From assembly GCA_951230915.1 (NCBI GenBank), contig OX579636.1, positions 41,295,912-41,359,911 of the forward strand: a stretch of DNA of 64,000 nucleotides. Direction: 5' to 3'. Positions 1 through 13,002 of this stretch are shown one piece after another. Below the pieces are notes generated by a model, which was not told the DNA's origin, made no database searches, and worked only from the letters and a program-made list of their open reading frames with translations. Positions within the stretch are counted from its first letter, which is position 1; each line of letters opens with the position of its first letter. A program made the translations under genes and the position numbers. The DNA is from Antitrichia curtipendula (taxonomy: Eukaryota; Streptophyta; Bryopsida; Hypnales; Leucodontaceae).

Positions 1-497
1 TATTAATTTAAAAGGCACACTCTTCTACATACCCACAAAACTAATCCAAAAGAATTTTTTTTTATCAAAATCTAAAATATGAGGTTGATGTAAATCTTGA
101 TGCAATTCCAATATTGAATTTAATAATTGGAAGGGCAAGTCTTTGTTCCTATGTACAAAAATAGTCTAAATTTGAGATTTAAAAAAAATATTGAATTCAC
201 AACATTCAAACTTAATATACAAAATTGTTTTTTAACAAAGACTCTTATCACGTTGTATTACAAACTATGACAATCAAAAATTCTTAACAAAATTCTTATA
301 CAATAGGTACCAAGTCAAATTTAAATGATAACTCTTGTTTGAATTGAAGATCTATAAAAATATGTTAATTCTAGCAATTAAGAAAAGAATTTATCATTCT
401 TTTATTTTGGAAGAAGAATCTTATGTCACATTGAATGAGTGAGGCTCCCCCCTAAATCAAATTCTTCTATTGGTTTAATTTTTCAAATATCGTTCCC

Positions 498-1023
498 ACT
501 GATGCATTAGCAGCTGTCCCTGCAGAATTTATTTTGGCACCAACCTTCTTTTGGGATTTGCGACTTCAATTTTAACAATCTTGGGGCGTGTAATATACCA
601 TTGGAAAGGTATTTTTAAGACCTTTCTAAAGCTATATTACACGCCTCGAGATTCTCAAAATTGGAATGAAATAGCGTCCCCGCCTAGTCACAACGTCCCC
701 GCCCAAGCGTTCCTGTCCAGTCCTAACGTCCCAGCTCTAGCATCTTTGCCTATACAAGTGTTTGCACCCATATGAAAAAATCCCATTGACCTCAAGGTCC
801 AAGTTTTAGCAAAGCCTCTTCCAAGGAAACTTGACACTCATGCGTTCCCGCCGATGCATTAGCAGCTGTCCCTGCAGAATTTATTTTGGCACCAACCTTC
901 TTTTGGGATTTGCAACTTTAATTTTAACAATCTTGGGGCGTGTAATATACCATTGGAAAGGTATTTTCAAGACCTTTCCAATGGTGTATTACACGCCCAA
1001 GATTGTTAAAATTGAAGTCGCAA
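498..1023. repeat. Pair of related foldback (MITE-like) repeats
   Basis: A segment of roughly 125 bp beginning near 498 recurs almost unchanged near 850, in direct orientation and about 352 bp apart. Each copy runs into an imperfect palindrome. In the better copy, about 912-961 is the reverse complement of about 972-1023, centred on AGGTATTTTCAAGACCT. The first copy (about 557-650) has the same structure with more mismatches. These look like non-autonomous DNA-transposon relics. Terminal duplications were not established. Confidence 0.6.
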
Positions 1024-2629
1024 AACTAAAATGAAAATACCGTTAATTCCAATGGTGAGATTGTTTTAGCAAAAAATGTCCGCGCCCTGACTTCCGTCCG
1101 CACCCTGTCGAACATCCGCGCCCCGGCACAGTCTCGTCCCCGCCCTGGCTTCTGTCTATGCCCATACCGGTGACATCCGCGCCCTGGATCCTACTTGGCA
1201 GCCAGGTGGCGTCAAAATGGCAGCCACATCACTTATTTTTTCAATGGCAAAAAGTCAACTTAGTGTTGACCACATCAGACGGGCAAGACCTCTATCGGAT
1301 GGGCGAACCGGACGTCCGTCTACTATGACAACCCTAGCTTGAATCCATTCTTTAATTTTTTGCATATTCTGGTTTACGTCTTTACAAATAATTATATATT
1401 ATTTTGTATTTACCTCAATTTCATCATACCAAAAGTGTGGTTTTTTAAAAGTCAAAGCATTAGTTTGGATGAATGAGAAGTTTTGCAGTAAAAAAAGCCC
1501 CTAGAACCTCTTGGTTCATTGTATTGAATTAGGACATCATAGTGCTAACATTAGAAAAAAATTGAAGCCCCCACTAGGTCATTTGCCTTTCAATAGCAAT
1601 GCAAATATAGGGAAATAAATAAATAATATTTTTTAAATACTAAATTAATTTTTTTAAAGTATTTTTCTACGTCACTTTAGGTAATAAGGTAATGTGAAAA
1701 AAAATAAATTTAATTGTTTATTTATTTATTTATAGCTTCTATTATATTTGTATTGTTCCCCCAAAGTCAAATGGTCCTATAGAAGTCCAAGTTTTTCTCT
1801 AATGGTGGTTAAACAAGCTAAAGACCTTTTTGTGGTCACTTTTGTGATCTATGAGAATACTACCACATGTGAATCTTTCAATCAATATGCTCTTTTACAT
1901 ATGAATGAAACATGCATGTTCCCTTTAATCTTATAATTTTTTACGAGATTTTAGATTTAAATTATCAAGAATATTTGAAGGAAAAGTGAAGAAATATTAG
2001 TTCAAATCCAAAATGTGTTTTAAGAATATAATGTTTTACAAGAAGTGTGCATTATCATGTTGAACATCCTAGCAAAAAGCAAACTTCCATGTCATTATAT
2101 ATTTATATATTTATAAATGTGACTATGGTTCTCAACTTCAAATTTTTATTTAAAGGCTTGTACTTAGGATTTTTTCCAAAGCTTCAAGTGGAGACATGGC
2201 TAGAGTAGAAATTAGATTAGGAAAGCTTTGCTTTGTTAATTTTATTCAAAAATAGAAAGAAAAAAAAAGTTGTGTCAAAATCAAGTCTTAAGAACAAAAG
2301 GTCAAAAAAATAGCATTTACATTGTATAATGTTGTATATATATTTTAAAATACAAAATCCCATATAAAATCATGAATAACTAATATGACATGAATTCAAT
2401 CTAAAATTCAATTCAAGATGTGATTCCATTAATAAATCTTGAACATAATGCTAGATGAAAATCATCCATTTTTTATTTGAAAATAATGTATTGGACCATT
2501 CATAAGCTACTTTTGCTTTGCCACTTTGTCAATCTTCTAAGGTTAAGATGAAAAAACTTTAAAACATATTTGTTGGTAGATTTTAAGATCCCATTGTTTT
2601 TTCAATTTTCACTATTACTAAATGCTAAC

Positions 2630-2757
2630 ATTAGTAGAAATGTTGGCCCCATAGACCAGAGAAATGTGCCATTAAAAATCAATAACTAGTCTAGTTTGTC
2701 ACATGAGTTGCTCTCATGGGATTTTTTCTGGTCTAAGTAGCTAGCATTTCTACTAGT
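2630..2757. repeat. Foldback repeat, about 37-bp arms
   Basis: The left arm begins ATTAGTAGAAATG and contains ATAGACCAGAGAAA. The right arm contains TTTTTCTGGTCTA and ends CATTTCTACTAGT. The arms are imperfect reverse complements across a spacer of about 50 bp. This is MITE-like, and no clear target-site duplication was found. Confidence 0.5.
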
Positions 2758-5104
2758 GTAATGGTACCAAATGTGGTTAGGATATGTCTACTATTGCCAA
2801 CTTGCTAAAAAATTGACACTTGTTGAAATTTAATTATTCTAATATCTTGAATCAACTTTCACCATTTTTGCCTTTCAAACATGTTTGGAAGAACAAATTC
2901 ATTGGAAAAAATTGAAGTAAGCTTGAAAAGTTGAAAGGGACTTTCTTCAGTTCAATACTCAAGTATTTGTGAGTTATCCTACTTTAAGTCTTTAACTCTT
3001 AAAATTATTTTTGTTATACAAAGATGGCTTTGTATTCATCTACACTATATATTAAGGTATGTAGTTGTACTTAAATATGATGATGTAGTCAAATACATTG
3101 TTTTCAAAATACAAAATTTTGTACGGATGAATACATGATTACAATACATGGATGAAATCATATGCAAATTATGATTTTATTCACTTAATATAAGAGATTG
3201 CATATACTGTGTAGAAATGTGAGCTCTAATAAATTGGATGGACCAATAAATCTCCAAAATCTCAATGCCAATGCTAGTGGAGCTTTTATTCACTTCTAAG
3301 TGTTTCTTCATTTGCAAAATCAAAGTGTCTAGTAGATTGTGGTAATTTTCAAAGGCATTCTATAGCATGCTGAGGAAATTGAATATTGAAAATTGATAAT
3401 AATGAGTACATTCAATAACTTTCAATAGCATTGATTAGTTTATATGAGCATTATTGGGAATCAAAATCAAATCAAATTTTAGAGGCATAGTTCCAAATGC
3501 CCCAATTGAAAGTATACTATCTTTGTGCCTAGCTATTTAGATCTTTATAACCATGCCTTCAAATTGTATTTTGGTACTCCGGAAACTCTTCTCTATTGGT
3601 GTGATGAGAAGATTATTAATATCAAAAGTAACATTACGAAGGTGTAAGAATAGTGAGAATGTGATTCATATTATTAATAACTTCAACTTTTGGAGTTGTT
3701 TTGTGCACATTCAAAACGCTTGACAATAGCCAATTCAATGGGACATTTTCCATTGGTCCTACTTCCAATCTAAAAAACTTGTTTTTGTCCAAAAACAATT
3801 TTGCTAGTATCAAATTTAGGAACTTAGAATGTGCATTTGACTTCCATGCTTCATACTAAAAAAATGAATGCAACTTTATTTCTATAGTATATTGTAATGA
3901 TCATTAACATTGACCAAAGAGACTACAATCATATTCCTTGACTATACTTAACTTGCTTGTATGCAGATATGCTAACAACAAGAAATTGAGAAGACCAATT
4001 CCTAAAGAAATCTTACAATTGCCAAATTTGAAAAACTTGGAAGTACATGCTTTATTATCAAGTTAATTTTGGTAGATAAAATGTCTATTGTATTTGCACA
4101 ATAGTTTTTAGAAAAATAATGTTAGATTTAATTTTTAGCATAGACATATAAAGTATGAAAGATATTATATGTGTATAAAAACTAAAGATAAGTGATGTAA
4201 TGAATTGATAATTTTAAGAATGTGGAGTTTAATGCAAGTATTTGAATGGAAACAACCTTTCCGGTTCAATGGACTTTAGAGCTACATGGATTAATCACAT
4301 GAAATCATTGTAAGAATCATTTTTCATAAATGAACCTCTAGCCTTTTGGAAGTTGCATTATAGATTGGTTTCTTATTCTATTGTAAAGTAATATGGATCA
4401 CAATAAACAAATTTTGAATAGTTTTCAATTTTTTATATTATCTTTATTTTTTTATAAACAATAAGCTTTATAATTTGAATGATTATTTTATTTTATTTTA
4501 TAAATATTTAAATTAAACATTTTTATAATGTTGTAACTTGTAAAATATTTAATATTTTATGTATAGTAATTTATTTAATTAAAAGTTTTACATTAATTAA
4601 ATAAATTATTGATTTTTTAATCCATATTTTTTAATTTTGAATAGTATTAGTTTTATTTATGGCATATTTCAGCTTTAATTTTAGCTTTGTTTACTGTGAA
4701 AACTCACGGTTTTTTCTAGCTTGAAAACATCTATAGAAATAAATTCTATAGATGTTTATAAATGTTTATAAATGTTTATAGATGTTAACCTCTAAAGCCC
4801 TGAGTGTATTTTCTGTCAAAAATCACTCAAAACTACCACTTTTGCTGCATTCATTACAGGAAACCAAAAAATAAAATAAAATAAAGTTTAATCATAGGAT
4901 CTTGTACTTAACTTGTCTGAAATCATGTAGTAAAAATTTCATCCAATTTGATTGTACAGATTGGAAGAGATTAGCATTCAAAGTTGGACAAAAAGTTTTT
5001 TCTTAAGAAGATGCTTAAATTCCCCGAAAAACTAAGATTGTCCATAATTTTCTCATCCCTAGTCCAAATAATGAATCAAATCTTCACGTATAAATAAAAA
5101 CATA

Positions 5105-5677
5105 CTCCCTCTGTCCCACTAAAAAACTCCAAAATTATTCTTTTTGAGGAATTAGTTGTATTTTTAGTCATAGTGCTAGCAATACATGTATTTAAGAACA
5201 AATAAGCTATCATTTAGATCTATGCAAAATCTCTAGCTTAGGCATTGTCGTTTAGGCCCCTACAATCCATGTGGAAAGTACGATATTTGAGCATAATTTG
5301 TAAATACTGCCAACTCTATCATTTTAAATGATTTAAAGGATAGTGGCAACAATAGGATTCTAGAAATGTGTTTCCCAGCCTAAATATGTGCAATAAAAAA
5401 CTTGACTAGCCCACTTTACAACAAATTTTTATAATGTTGAAGTGGTCACTAAATGCATCATCAATACTACTATCTAAAGAAACAATTTGTACAAGGTGCT
5501 TTATATGAACAAGACCAAACTTGCTAGGCCAAAGGAATGCTCCTAGATTGTTTCACTTGCCCCCACAAGATTGTTCAATACAATGAATACTTACTCAAAG
5601 TTCAAATCAAGAAACGGAGCTTTTTAGTGGGACAAAAAAAATTCTTGATTTGGAGGTTATTAGTGGGATAGAGGGAG
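5105..5677. mobile_element. Stowaway/mariner-like non-autonomous element
   Basis: The left end is CTCCCTCTGTCCCACT and the right end is the reverse complement of a near-identical sequence (AGTGGGATAGAGGGAG). It is flanked on both sides by TA (5103-5104 and 5678-5679), the usual Tc1/mariner target duplication. The terminal sequence resembles the CTCCCTC ends typical of plant Stowaway elements. A second copy of the GTCCCACTAAAAA motif lies subterminally near the right end in inverted form. At 573 bp it has no transposase ORF. Confidence 0.75.
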
Positions 5678-5679
5678 TA

Positions 5680-8600
5680 ATACTTTAGGAAAAAAATTCA
5701 AAAAAAATTATTTTGACTTAAATTTATTTTTTGGGGTTGCTCGCCAATCTCCATTTCTTGCATATTGCGCCATAACTTTTTCATACGACATTTGATTGAA
5801 ACAAAAATTATATATCCACAAATATCTCACAAAAATACACAACCTCAAAAAATCTCACAAAATTTCACTTCAAATTGAGACAATAGTAACCTACCCGGAC
5901 CCAAATTATCCCCCAAGGGCACAGACGGTCCCTTAGGAGTTAAGAAATTTGAAAACTTTGTTGTAATCATTCAAAAAACTATATTTTGCTGAAATTGCAC
6001 TAAATTTTTAGAATATAGTTTATTAAATTTATATAGCTTTGAAAAGATATATAGTGTACCAAAATTAGTGTTTTGAAGTTGACATTGATGGAATCCATAG
6101 TCTAAAATCTGTACGGGTTGTGTTTTGTTACATAGTCCAACTTATTAAAACATTTTGATTTTAGACTAAAAGTCACTTGTATATGCATAACATAATAATA
6201 TAGTTATATCAGAAAATATTTTATTTATTATTTAATACATTACTAAAAAGGTGGTATAATTGAAATATCAATTTAAATGAGGTTTTGAAATATGATATAT
6301 ATAGTCAAAGATAATTTGAAATATTTACAAATTTCATATAGATTAATATTTTTTTTCTAGTTCATTATATTTTCACACTACTAAATGCATAAATTTTTAT
6401 TCCTTAAGGACTAGAAATTGTCTAGATTTTCTAAATTGCGAAGGTGTATTATAAAATGCAACTTAGAAGATAATTTAATGATGAATCTCAAAAAATAAAT
6501 AATTCCAAAATATGATTTATGGATCATATCCATATGGAGTTAAATCAACTAGTACACAAACCAATATTTTTCAATAAAATTTGATGTCAAAATTTGAATT
6601 TCTTTTTAATAATCAATTGTAGATTTAAAATTTAAGATTTTAACCCAATAATTTTTTAAAGTTCAAAATATTAAGTTCTAATTATAATGATATTTGAAGA
6701 TATTTATTTCAATTTTTATTCTAGTTGTTTTTTAAGGGTCATTTTTTGAACTAAAAAAGCTATTTAATGAATTAATGAGGCAAAACCTACCTATATCCTT
6801 TGAATTATAGAATATTGTACAAATAAAGCACTAAATAATACAAAAATTTCAAAAAAATTGATGGATGAAAAAATTAATTGTGTTCAAGTGTTGTTTGAAA
6901 CTTGAATGTCTTGTCCTTAAGAAGTTAAGGTATGATTGGTTTGGGACATACATCACTATTAAAAGCAAATTTCAATCAAACTTCAATCATACTTCAATTT
7001 GAATAATAAATTTTGTTCAAATCACACTTAATACTTTGCAAATCATGCGGCACAATAAATTTGTCATACTCTAAACCATGAAACCATGAAATTGGTTAAA
7101 AGTTTAAAACTTTATTTTACAAGGTTTCAAATTATTCAATTGATCATAATTTATGAATATGATTATCTTAAGAATGTTTTTAAGGCAATAGATAATTGCA
7201 AGAAACACCTCTATAGTTTGTTTCATTGTATTGGCATTATAATGATTTGTTCGACTATAGTTGAAGTTTAGAAAATGATTATTGTTATTAAAATATAGAA
7301 CCAATATTTACATGCTTCAAAAGATTTTATTCTAGGAAGATCAAGTATAGAACAATTTGGAAAGTAGGACAATTGTAAATTTATTAAATTTAGAGAAATA
7401 TTTATTTTGTGTTGTAATTTATAAAAACAAAAATAAAAAAAATTTCATTGTTAAAAATTATATTTAAATGTTTAAATATCCCCCTCAAAATGAATTAGTT
7501 ATTCATTGATTAAAATAATATGAGAAAGGGAGCCTATTTTGCAAATATTTTAAATATAATTGTTAAAAATCATTTATTTTCCTTAGACTTCCCTTTCAAT
7601 TTTGGTTTAAGCCTAGTAGAAAAATTCACTTCCCAAAACTGAATTTTTTTAGATATTAAAAAAACACTAGTAATCTAATGCTAGGATTTAGTAGATTAAA
7701 TTTTTTTTTAATGTTTTATTATTATTCTTTTAATTAAAGAAAGTATGAACTACATTTGTAATTGTGAAGTTCATTTTTACTATAAATTTTACCTACATTG
7801 AATCAATATTGCTAAAATTAGTCTTGAGGATGAACTAGTGGCCTCGCTAGTGGCTCAATACATGAGGCCAAATTGGTATAGAACTTCCTTTCAATCACAT
7901 TGGTGAATTCCATTAACCATTTAAAAAGTTATCCATTAAATATTGACTTCAAAAATAGTCAACAAGATAGATTGAATTAGCATTAGATGATTATTTTTTA
8001 AATAATTAATTTGAGCCAAATTTTTGCCAAATTTTAATTGTTGTTTTTATGTAATTTCTATAGAAATTAAGGAGGATATATAAGGATTCATATTTTCCTT
8101 ACATGAAATTTGTCTTGTTTCTACATGAAAATGCATTAAAATAATAAATATCATCCTTAATAAATACATAATGATGTGGAAGAGAAGTTGCATGTATGAT
8201 GTTTAAGAAAAGTTTGTGTGAATTCCTCAAGGTACTTTATCTTTATAGTTTTGATATATAATACATGCAAAAAATATTTAAATGTCAATCCAACTTCATG
8301 CATAAATTTTTAAATATTTCTATGATGAAGGTAATTTGCATGAAACGTAAACAACTTAATTATATATTTTTTAATTAAAAATAATAATAATTGCACTAAT
8401 ATGTCACGTTTGTGAAGTATGATCTTTTGAATATCCACATTTATAAAATTTGAGGTAATATTTTGAATTTAAGTTCTATTAGGCTTACGCCAATGTTTTA
8501 AGATACAGTTAAAGTAAAACTTTCAACATGACCACTTTAAACATTTTTATAAAATTGGATCTTGCGAGTATCCAATTTTTAGAAAAAACTTTAAATTATA

Positions 8601-10100
8601 AAATTATTTCAATTGAATTATTAAAAATGGCCATTTTTATACTATTTTAATTTTAATTATTTAATTATTGATTTTATTCATATCCTTAATTTTCTTAATT
8701 TTCTTAATTATATCATTTTTCTATACTTGTTTTTTTTAGAATAAAATATTTTCAAACATACTGATTGTGTTTATTAAATTCAAAAAAAAAATTATAATTT
8801 CAAAACACATAAGAAATATTTTGGTATTGTGCAAAAAAATAAATAAATATTGGTGTTATTTAGAATACCCCCATTAGAAAATAACATATTCTTCTTGTTT
8901 ATTTTACAATAAGATTTAGAACATGATTTAAATCCAATATACAAACTTGGAGAGTAAAGTTTACTTGTATTGTAGTATTCAATTTTCCTAATGTTCACTT
9001 TCTAAAAAATAAATTGTATGGGATACAATAATAATAAAAAATTCATCTATACAATCAAACTACGATGAAAATCATTGGTTATCTACTTAAAAAAAATCTC
9101 CACAAATAGGGCATTTTCAAATAATAAAATGACATTGAAATATTTACAATATCTTCTACATGGGTAATTGCACTATCTAGTGAAAAGATGCAAACAACAT
9201 GTTTTTGATTAATCCCCCCCCTTTCGATTCTCAAAAATTGCATACCAATGATTTGCTCAAAGAAAAAAAAACTAAAACCGATTCCCACGCCATCGATCTA
9301 AAATAGGAATACAAATATAGTATGAATATATATACACATATGGATACGAATATATAATACAAATACAAAAATATCCCATAAGGATTGCATATTCCATTAT
9401 CAATCTGAAATTACAAATAGGGTGGTGGTGGTTAGAGTTAGGGTTGGGGGATGTTTGGGATTTATAAAAAATATTTAAATTAGATTTAATTGTCACCTTT
9501 GCCTCATTATGCGTTCAAGAGATAGGTACATTATGCGTATATACTCAATGTATTATAATATAATGTGTATAACAATCACACTATCATATGGAGAGTCTCA
9601 TCATGCACTTGGGATGTATAACATGCTTGAATTACATTAGTTTTGCCTCAAAATTGAGTTATTTGTACTAAAATTTGCACTAGCATATTTACTAATTTTC
9701 CTTAGATAATTTATGACCTTCAACAAAAAATTTAAGACAAATCTACTTTCACAATTTTTATAAAATAAACTTTTGAAAAAATAATAATAATTTTTTTTTA
9801 AACCCTTAGAATTGAATCTAAAAATTTGACCTTCAAAGTTGAACATAAAAATTCAAAAAAATCCTAAAATAATATAAACTTAAAATTACAATTATTTCGA
9901 TTGCAATAATTTATATTAAAAATTTGGAAATGATTACAATAGTTCTCAATGAGATCTTTAAATTTATTGTGCACAATGTACCATGATGAAGCACTCTTTC
10001 CCAATTTTGAGCACTTGAAAGACTTTTTAATTTATTTTTTGCTATGGTCAAGTAGCCTTGGTGGCCTTTCTCCTCCAAAAATTGTCCTCCGCTTCAAGTT
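5680..10100. other. AT-rich spacer without recognisable genes
   Basis: Very AT-rich DNA with only short open frames of low complexity. No splice-flanked coding segment, RNA gene or clear element end was recognised. Confidence 0.55.
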
Positions 10101-10230
10101 CAATGTGCATTTATTGTGAACATTTTTCAAGGACACAACATTATAATGGTGCATTGTGACAAAAAAAACTTATGTATCTTGGTGTGCAAACACTCACAAC
10201 TTGGTTATGTTGATTATATTTATAATGCTT
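10101..10230. repeat. Repeat copy resembling the empty target of the 19.9-kb element
   Basis: The sequence GTGCATTGTGACAAAAAA at about 10149 equals the two flanks of the 19.9-kb element joined with a single ATTG. The left flank ends GTGCATTG at 15135, and the right flank starts ATTGTGACAAAAAA at 35034. Similarity continues on the right side into an ACTT-TGTA and GTGCAAAC segment near 35065-35090. A further relative of the region upstream (shared phrase TTCAATGTGCATTTAT) occurs at about 12640. Confidence 0.65.
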
Positions 10231-10500
10231 CATTTTTGTATTGCATTTAATATGAAATCTAATGAAGGTGTTTTTTGCTTTTCAAAAAAAAAAAATCCAT
10301 AAATAATGTATATTAATTGAAGCTAATATTAGAGATTAGTCAATCTTGTCAAATTTCAATATCTAAGAACAAAATTTTAACTATATATACATTTATTGAA
10401 GTTTGAAGTTAGATTTTATAATAGCTCTAAAATTTAATATCTAGCTAGACTGAAATGGTATTAATTTCTATTGCCAATGCATAAAAGTTTGATATTACAC

Positions 10501-11926
10501 TGCATCAATGGAGTATGTTCTACCATCCTACACTAATGGAACTTCTAAGGATTCAATTTTTTATTTAATTCAAAGATTGGGAGTATAGAATAAATAAGAG
10601 ACATGGAGTTGAAAGTTGATTATAAGTTCATCCAAAATTTGGTCTCTGTAACTCTCTATTGGAGGCTCTAAATCACAAACAAAATTTTGAGCCAAAATTG
10701 AGCTTGACTTATCACATTTTCTTTAATTAAATAATTTTTGCAAAAAAATGGATCTACCATGTGTAAATGAGGTCTAAAATTTAGCTCACAACTCAATCAT
10801 TTCTTTTGACTTGACTATACATGGTTGACTTCTTGTTTATCCCATATTGATTGTTATTCCTCCTCCTCCTATTTTGGTATTAAAATCTTGCTTCTTTTCA
10901 CCACATGACAAACACTGAGAGACTAGCAAAGCTTTGAGATATTCATATAGTTTGTTTTGCATGGCAAATGCAAACCAAATTGCTATTAGAACATTATAGA
11001 AGAAATTGGGTCCAGAGATGCCCAATTCGGAATTGGCTAATATCCGAAATGACGTCAAATTTTCCTTAGGCGATGACATCAAATTTTGAAAATGTTGTCA
11101 CTAGTAGCAAAAAGTCATGAAAAAACAATGTAGAACAATGGCAGTATTTGCTTGTCCCTTGGATCTTATAAAACAAACATTATTGCCAATGGTTGTACTG
11201 CACGAGAGGACTTCCCACATGCCAACAGTCATCTCAGTAGCCAAAATGCACTATTTGATTTGACATCTTTATAACTTGAAGTGACAAAGTACCAACATGG
11301 ATTGTGTATGTACATGACAGAGATACACGATTGCTGCTGCATAGCTCAGGTACAAGTGCATGGTTGTCAATTTGGCTTGTACCACCAACATTTGAGTGGG
11401 CCGCATGTTTCATGAAAACAGGTGACACTGACCATATAAATGAAATTATCCCTTTTTACATAGTAAACAATGAATTTCCAAGCAAAAACACCAAATATAT
11501 TGAGATCCCAATTCTCCTCTAATGATATCAAATATAGTATATTTCCTTGAAATTACATGTCAAGTAATGTTTTTTGCTTGAATTAAAACTGTATTAAGGT
11601 GTTGTTTAATTTTACTAATGTCTTCACTCTATTAAGTGTTTATTATAATCAAGGGATTAGATTTATGCCTTCCCCCCTTACTTTGTTTGATGTTTATTAT
11701 AACTAATGAGTCAAGTACATGCTTGACCCATATTCCATTTGGTGTTTATTGTAACCAAGATTTTAAAGAATCAAATTGTAAATTATAGTCTTTTGATGGA
11801 CAATTTTAAACAAATCAAATATATAATATTTCTTGAATTATTTTACACAATTATGCTACGCAATATCCTTCTTTTATGCACATTACTGAACATAATTGAA
11901 CTTTACTCCCCAAAAGAAGCGAACTT
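10501..11926 (+). repeat. 1.4-kb dispersed repeat, copy A
   Basis: This segment is repeated in the same orientation at about 37237-38659, at roughly 85-90% identity judged by eye over several blocks (for example around AAATTTGGTCTCTG, GGCTAATATCCGAAATGA and ACATGGATTGTGTATGTAC). Many differences are C/T or G/A changes. No long ORF is conserved. Similarity stops after AGAAGCGAACTTGG. It could be a solo LTR or an unclassified repeat; no LTR terminal motif was established. Confidence 0.75.
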
Positions 11927-12678
11927 GGAAAAATATCAAGTTCTCAGAAGGTCGTTTGATTGTATGTAGTAGTGTAATTATATCTATAAATAAATTTTTA
12001 AATAATTAAATTAAATAATTAAATAAATAAAATATTTTAAAAAGAATATGTATATATATAGTTAAGCCCGTGAAATCACTACTAGTCCCACATCAAATTG
12101 GCAGGATTTTCTTAGTTTAAAAAAATAATAATAATATAAATATTTTATATTTTTTTATATTTTTGAATTGAAAGAAAATCCCTAAATTTGCACCATTGTC
12201 AGCATTCAAACAACTATTTACAAGGCTTAGATTTTTTGTAATGATAATCTATTCTTTAAATTAGGTTGTTTGTTTGTTTTGTTACAATGAGATCTTCTAA
12301 ACCATGCGCCTTCTGGTCGCGTTCTTAATAATGTCAGAAAACTCTTTTTGCAAGGAGGGATGCACGGACATTGTTTGTGGTGTTTGGACCTACTAATGCT
12401 GAGATAAATACTGAATTGTAAAGCTCTTATGAATTACAAAATTTAGAAAATGACTCTTACTCTTATTTTGGATGTTGGGTCAAACTCGATTCCATAGACT
12501 TTACCACTAACAATGACAGACTGGTTACATGTGGACACTCAATATTGAGCACTTGGATATTTTAATTTATTTCAAGGGTTGTCATGTAGTATAGGTAGTC
12601 CCTCTCTTTTTCACTCAAAAAATGTCTTCCACCTCAAATTCAATGTGCATTTATAGTGAACATTATTTTTAAGTATAG
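11927..12678. other. AT-rich spacer, partly repeat-derived
   Basis: No coding signal. About 12530-12665 resembles 10000-10130 (shared TGAGCACTTG and TTCAATGTGCATTTAT phrases), so this is a second copy of the same repeat family, interrupted on its right by the 12679 foldback. Confidence 0.5.
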
Positions 12679-12792
12679 GGTAATGCCCAAGTCCGAGGGC
12701 ATTCCGTGAAAAAAAGGGGCTGACAAGGAGGGTAGAGCCCAACGAGGGGGTCCGTTTTATTCATGGAATGCCCGAAGCTAGAGGGCATTACC
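12679..12792. mobile_element. Small foldback MITE
   Basis: About 27-bp inverted arms: the left begins GGTAATGCCC and ends GGGCATTCC, and the right begins GGAATGCCC and ends GGGCATTACC. TAG flanks both sides (12676-12678 and 12793-12795), which may be a 3-bp target duplication. It is 114 bp and non-coding. Confidence 0.6.
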
Positions 12793-13002
12793 TAGCGAAA
12801 ACCAAGGGCGGGCAACTAAAAAAAATTGGATAACAGAATTTTTTTGGATGAAAAATCCATAATGCTTGATTATGTAAGCAAAATTGTGTAATCGGGCATT
12901 AAGGGTATCAAACCCCTACTTGCGGCACAGGATCCTCCAGTAGAATGAACGGGACAAATCCCGGCAGTGGTTTATGTTCATCAAAACACTACCAAATATT
13001 TA

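Larger units (their letters stand above)
1..5102. other. AT-rich gene-poor spacer
   Basis: No convincing coding region is seen: open frames are short, of biased composition and without recognisable motifs. The stretch holds two related foldback copies (about 498-1023), a small GC-rich block at about 1075-1215 with the phrase TCCGCGCCC repeated, and a foldback at 2630-2757. A short tandem of an ATAAATGTTT-like unit lies near 4745-4785. The rest looks like decayed repeat DNA. Confidence 0.6.

Noticed and set aside
12900..12970. tRNA-like segment near 12.9 kb
   Set aside because: Some TC-rich phrases resemble a tRNA arm, but no complete cloverleaf could be drawn.
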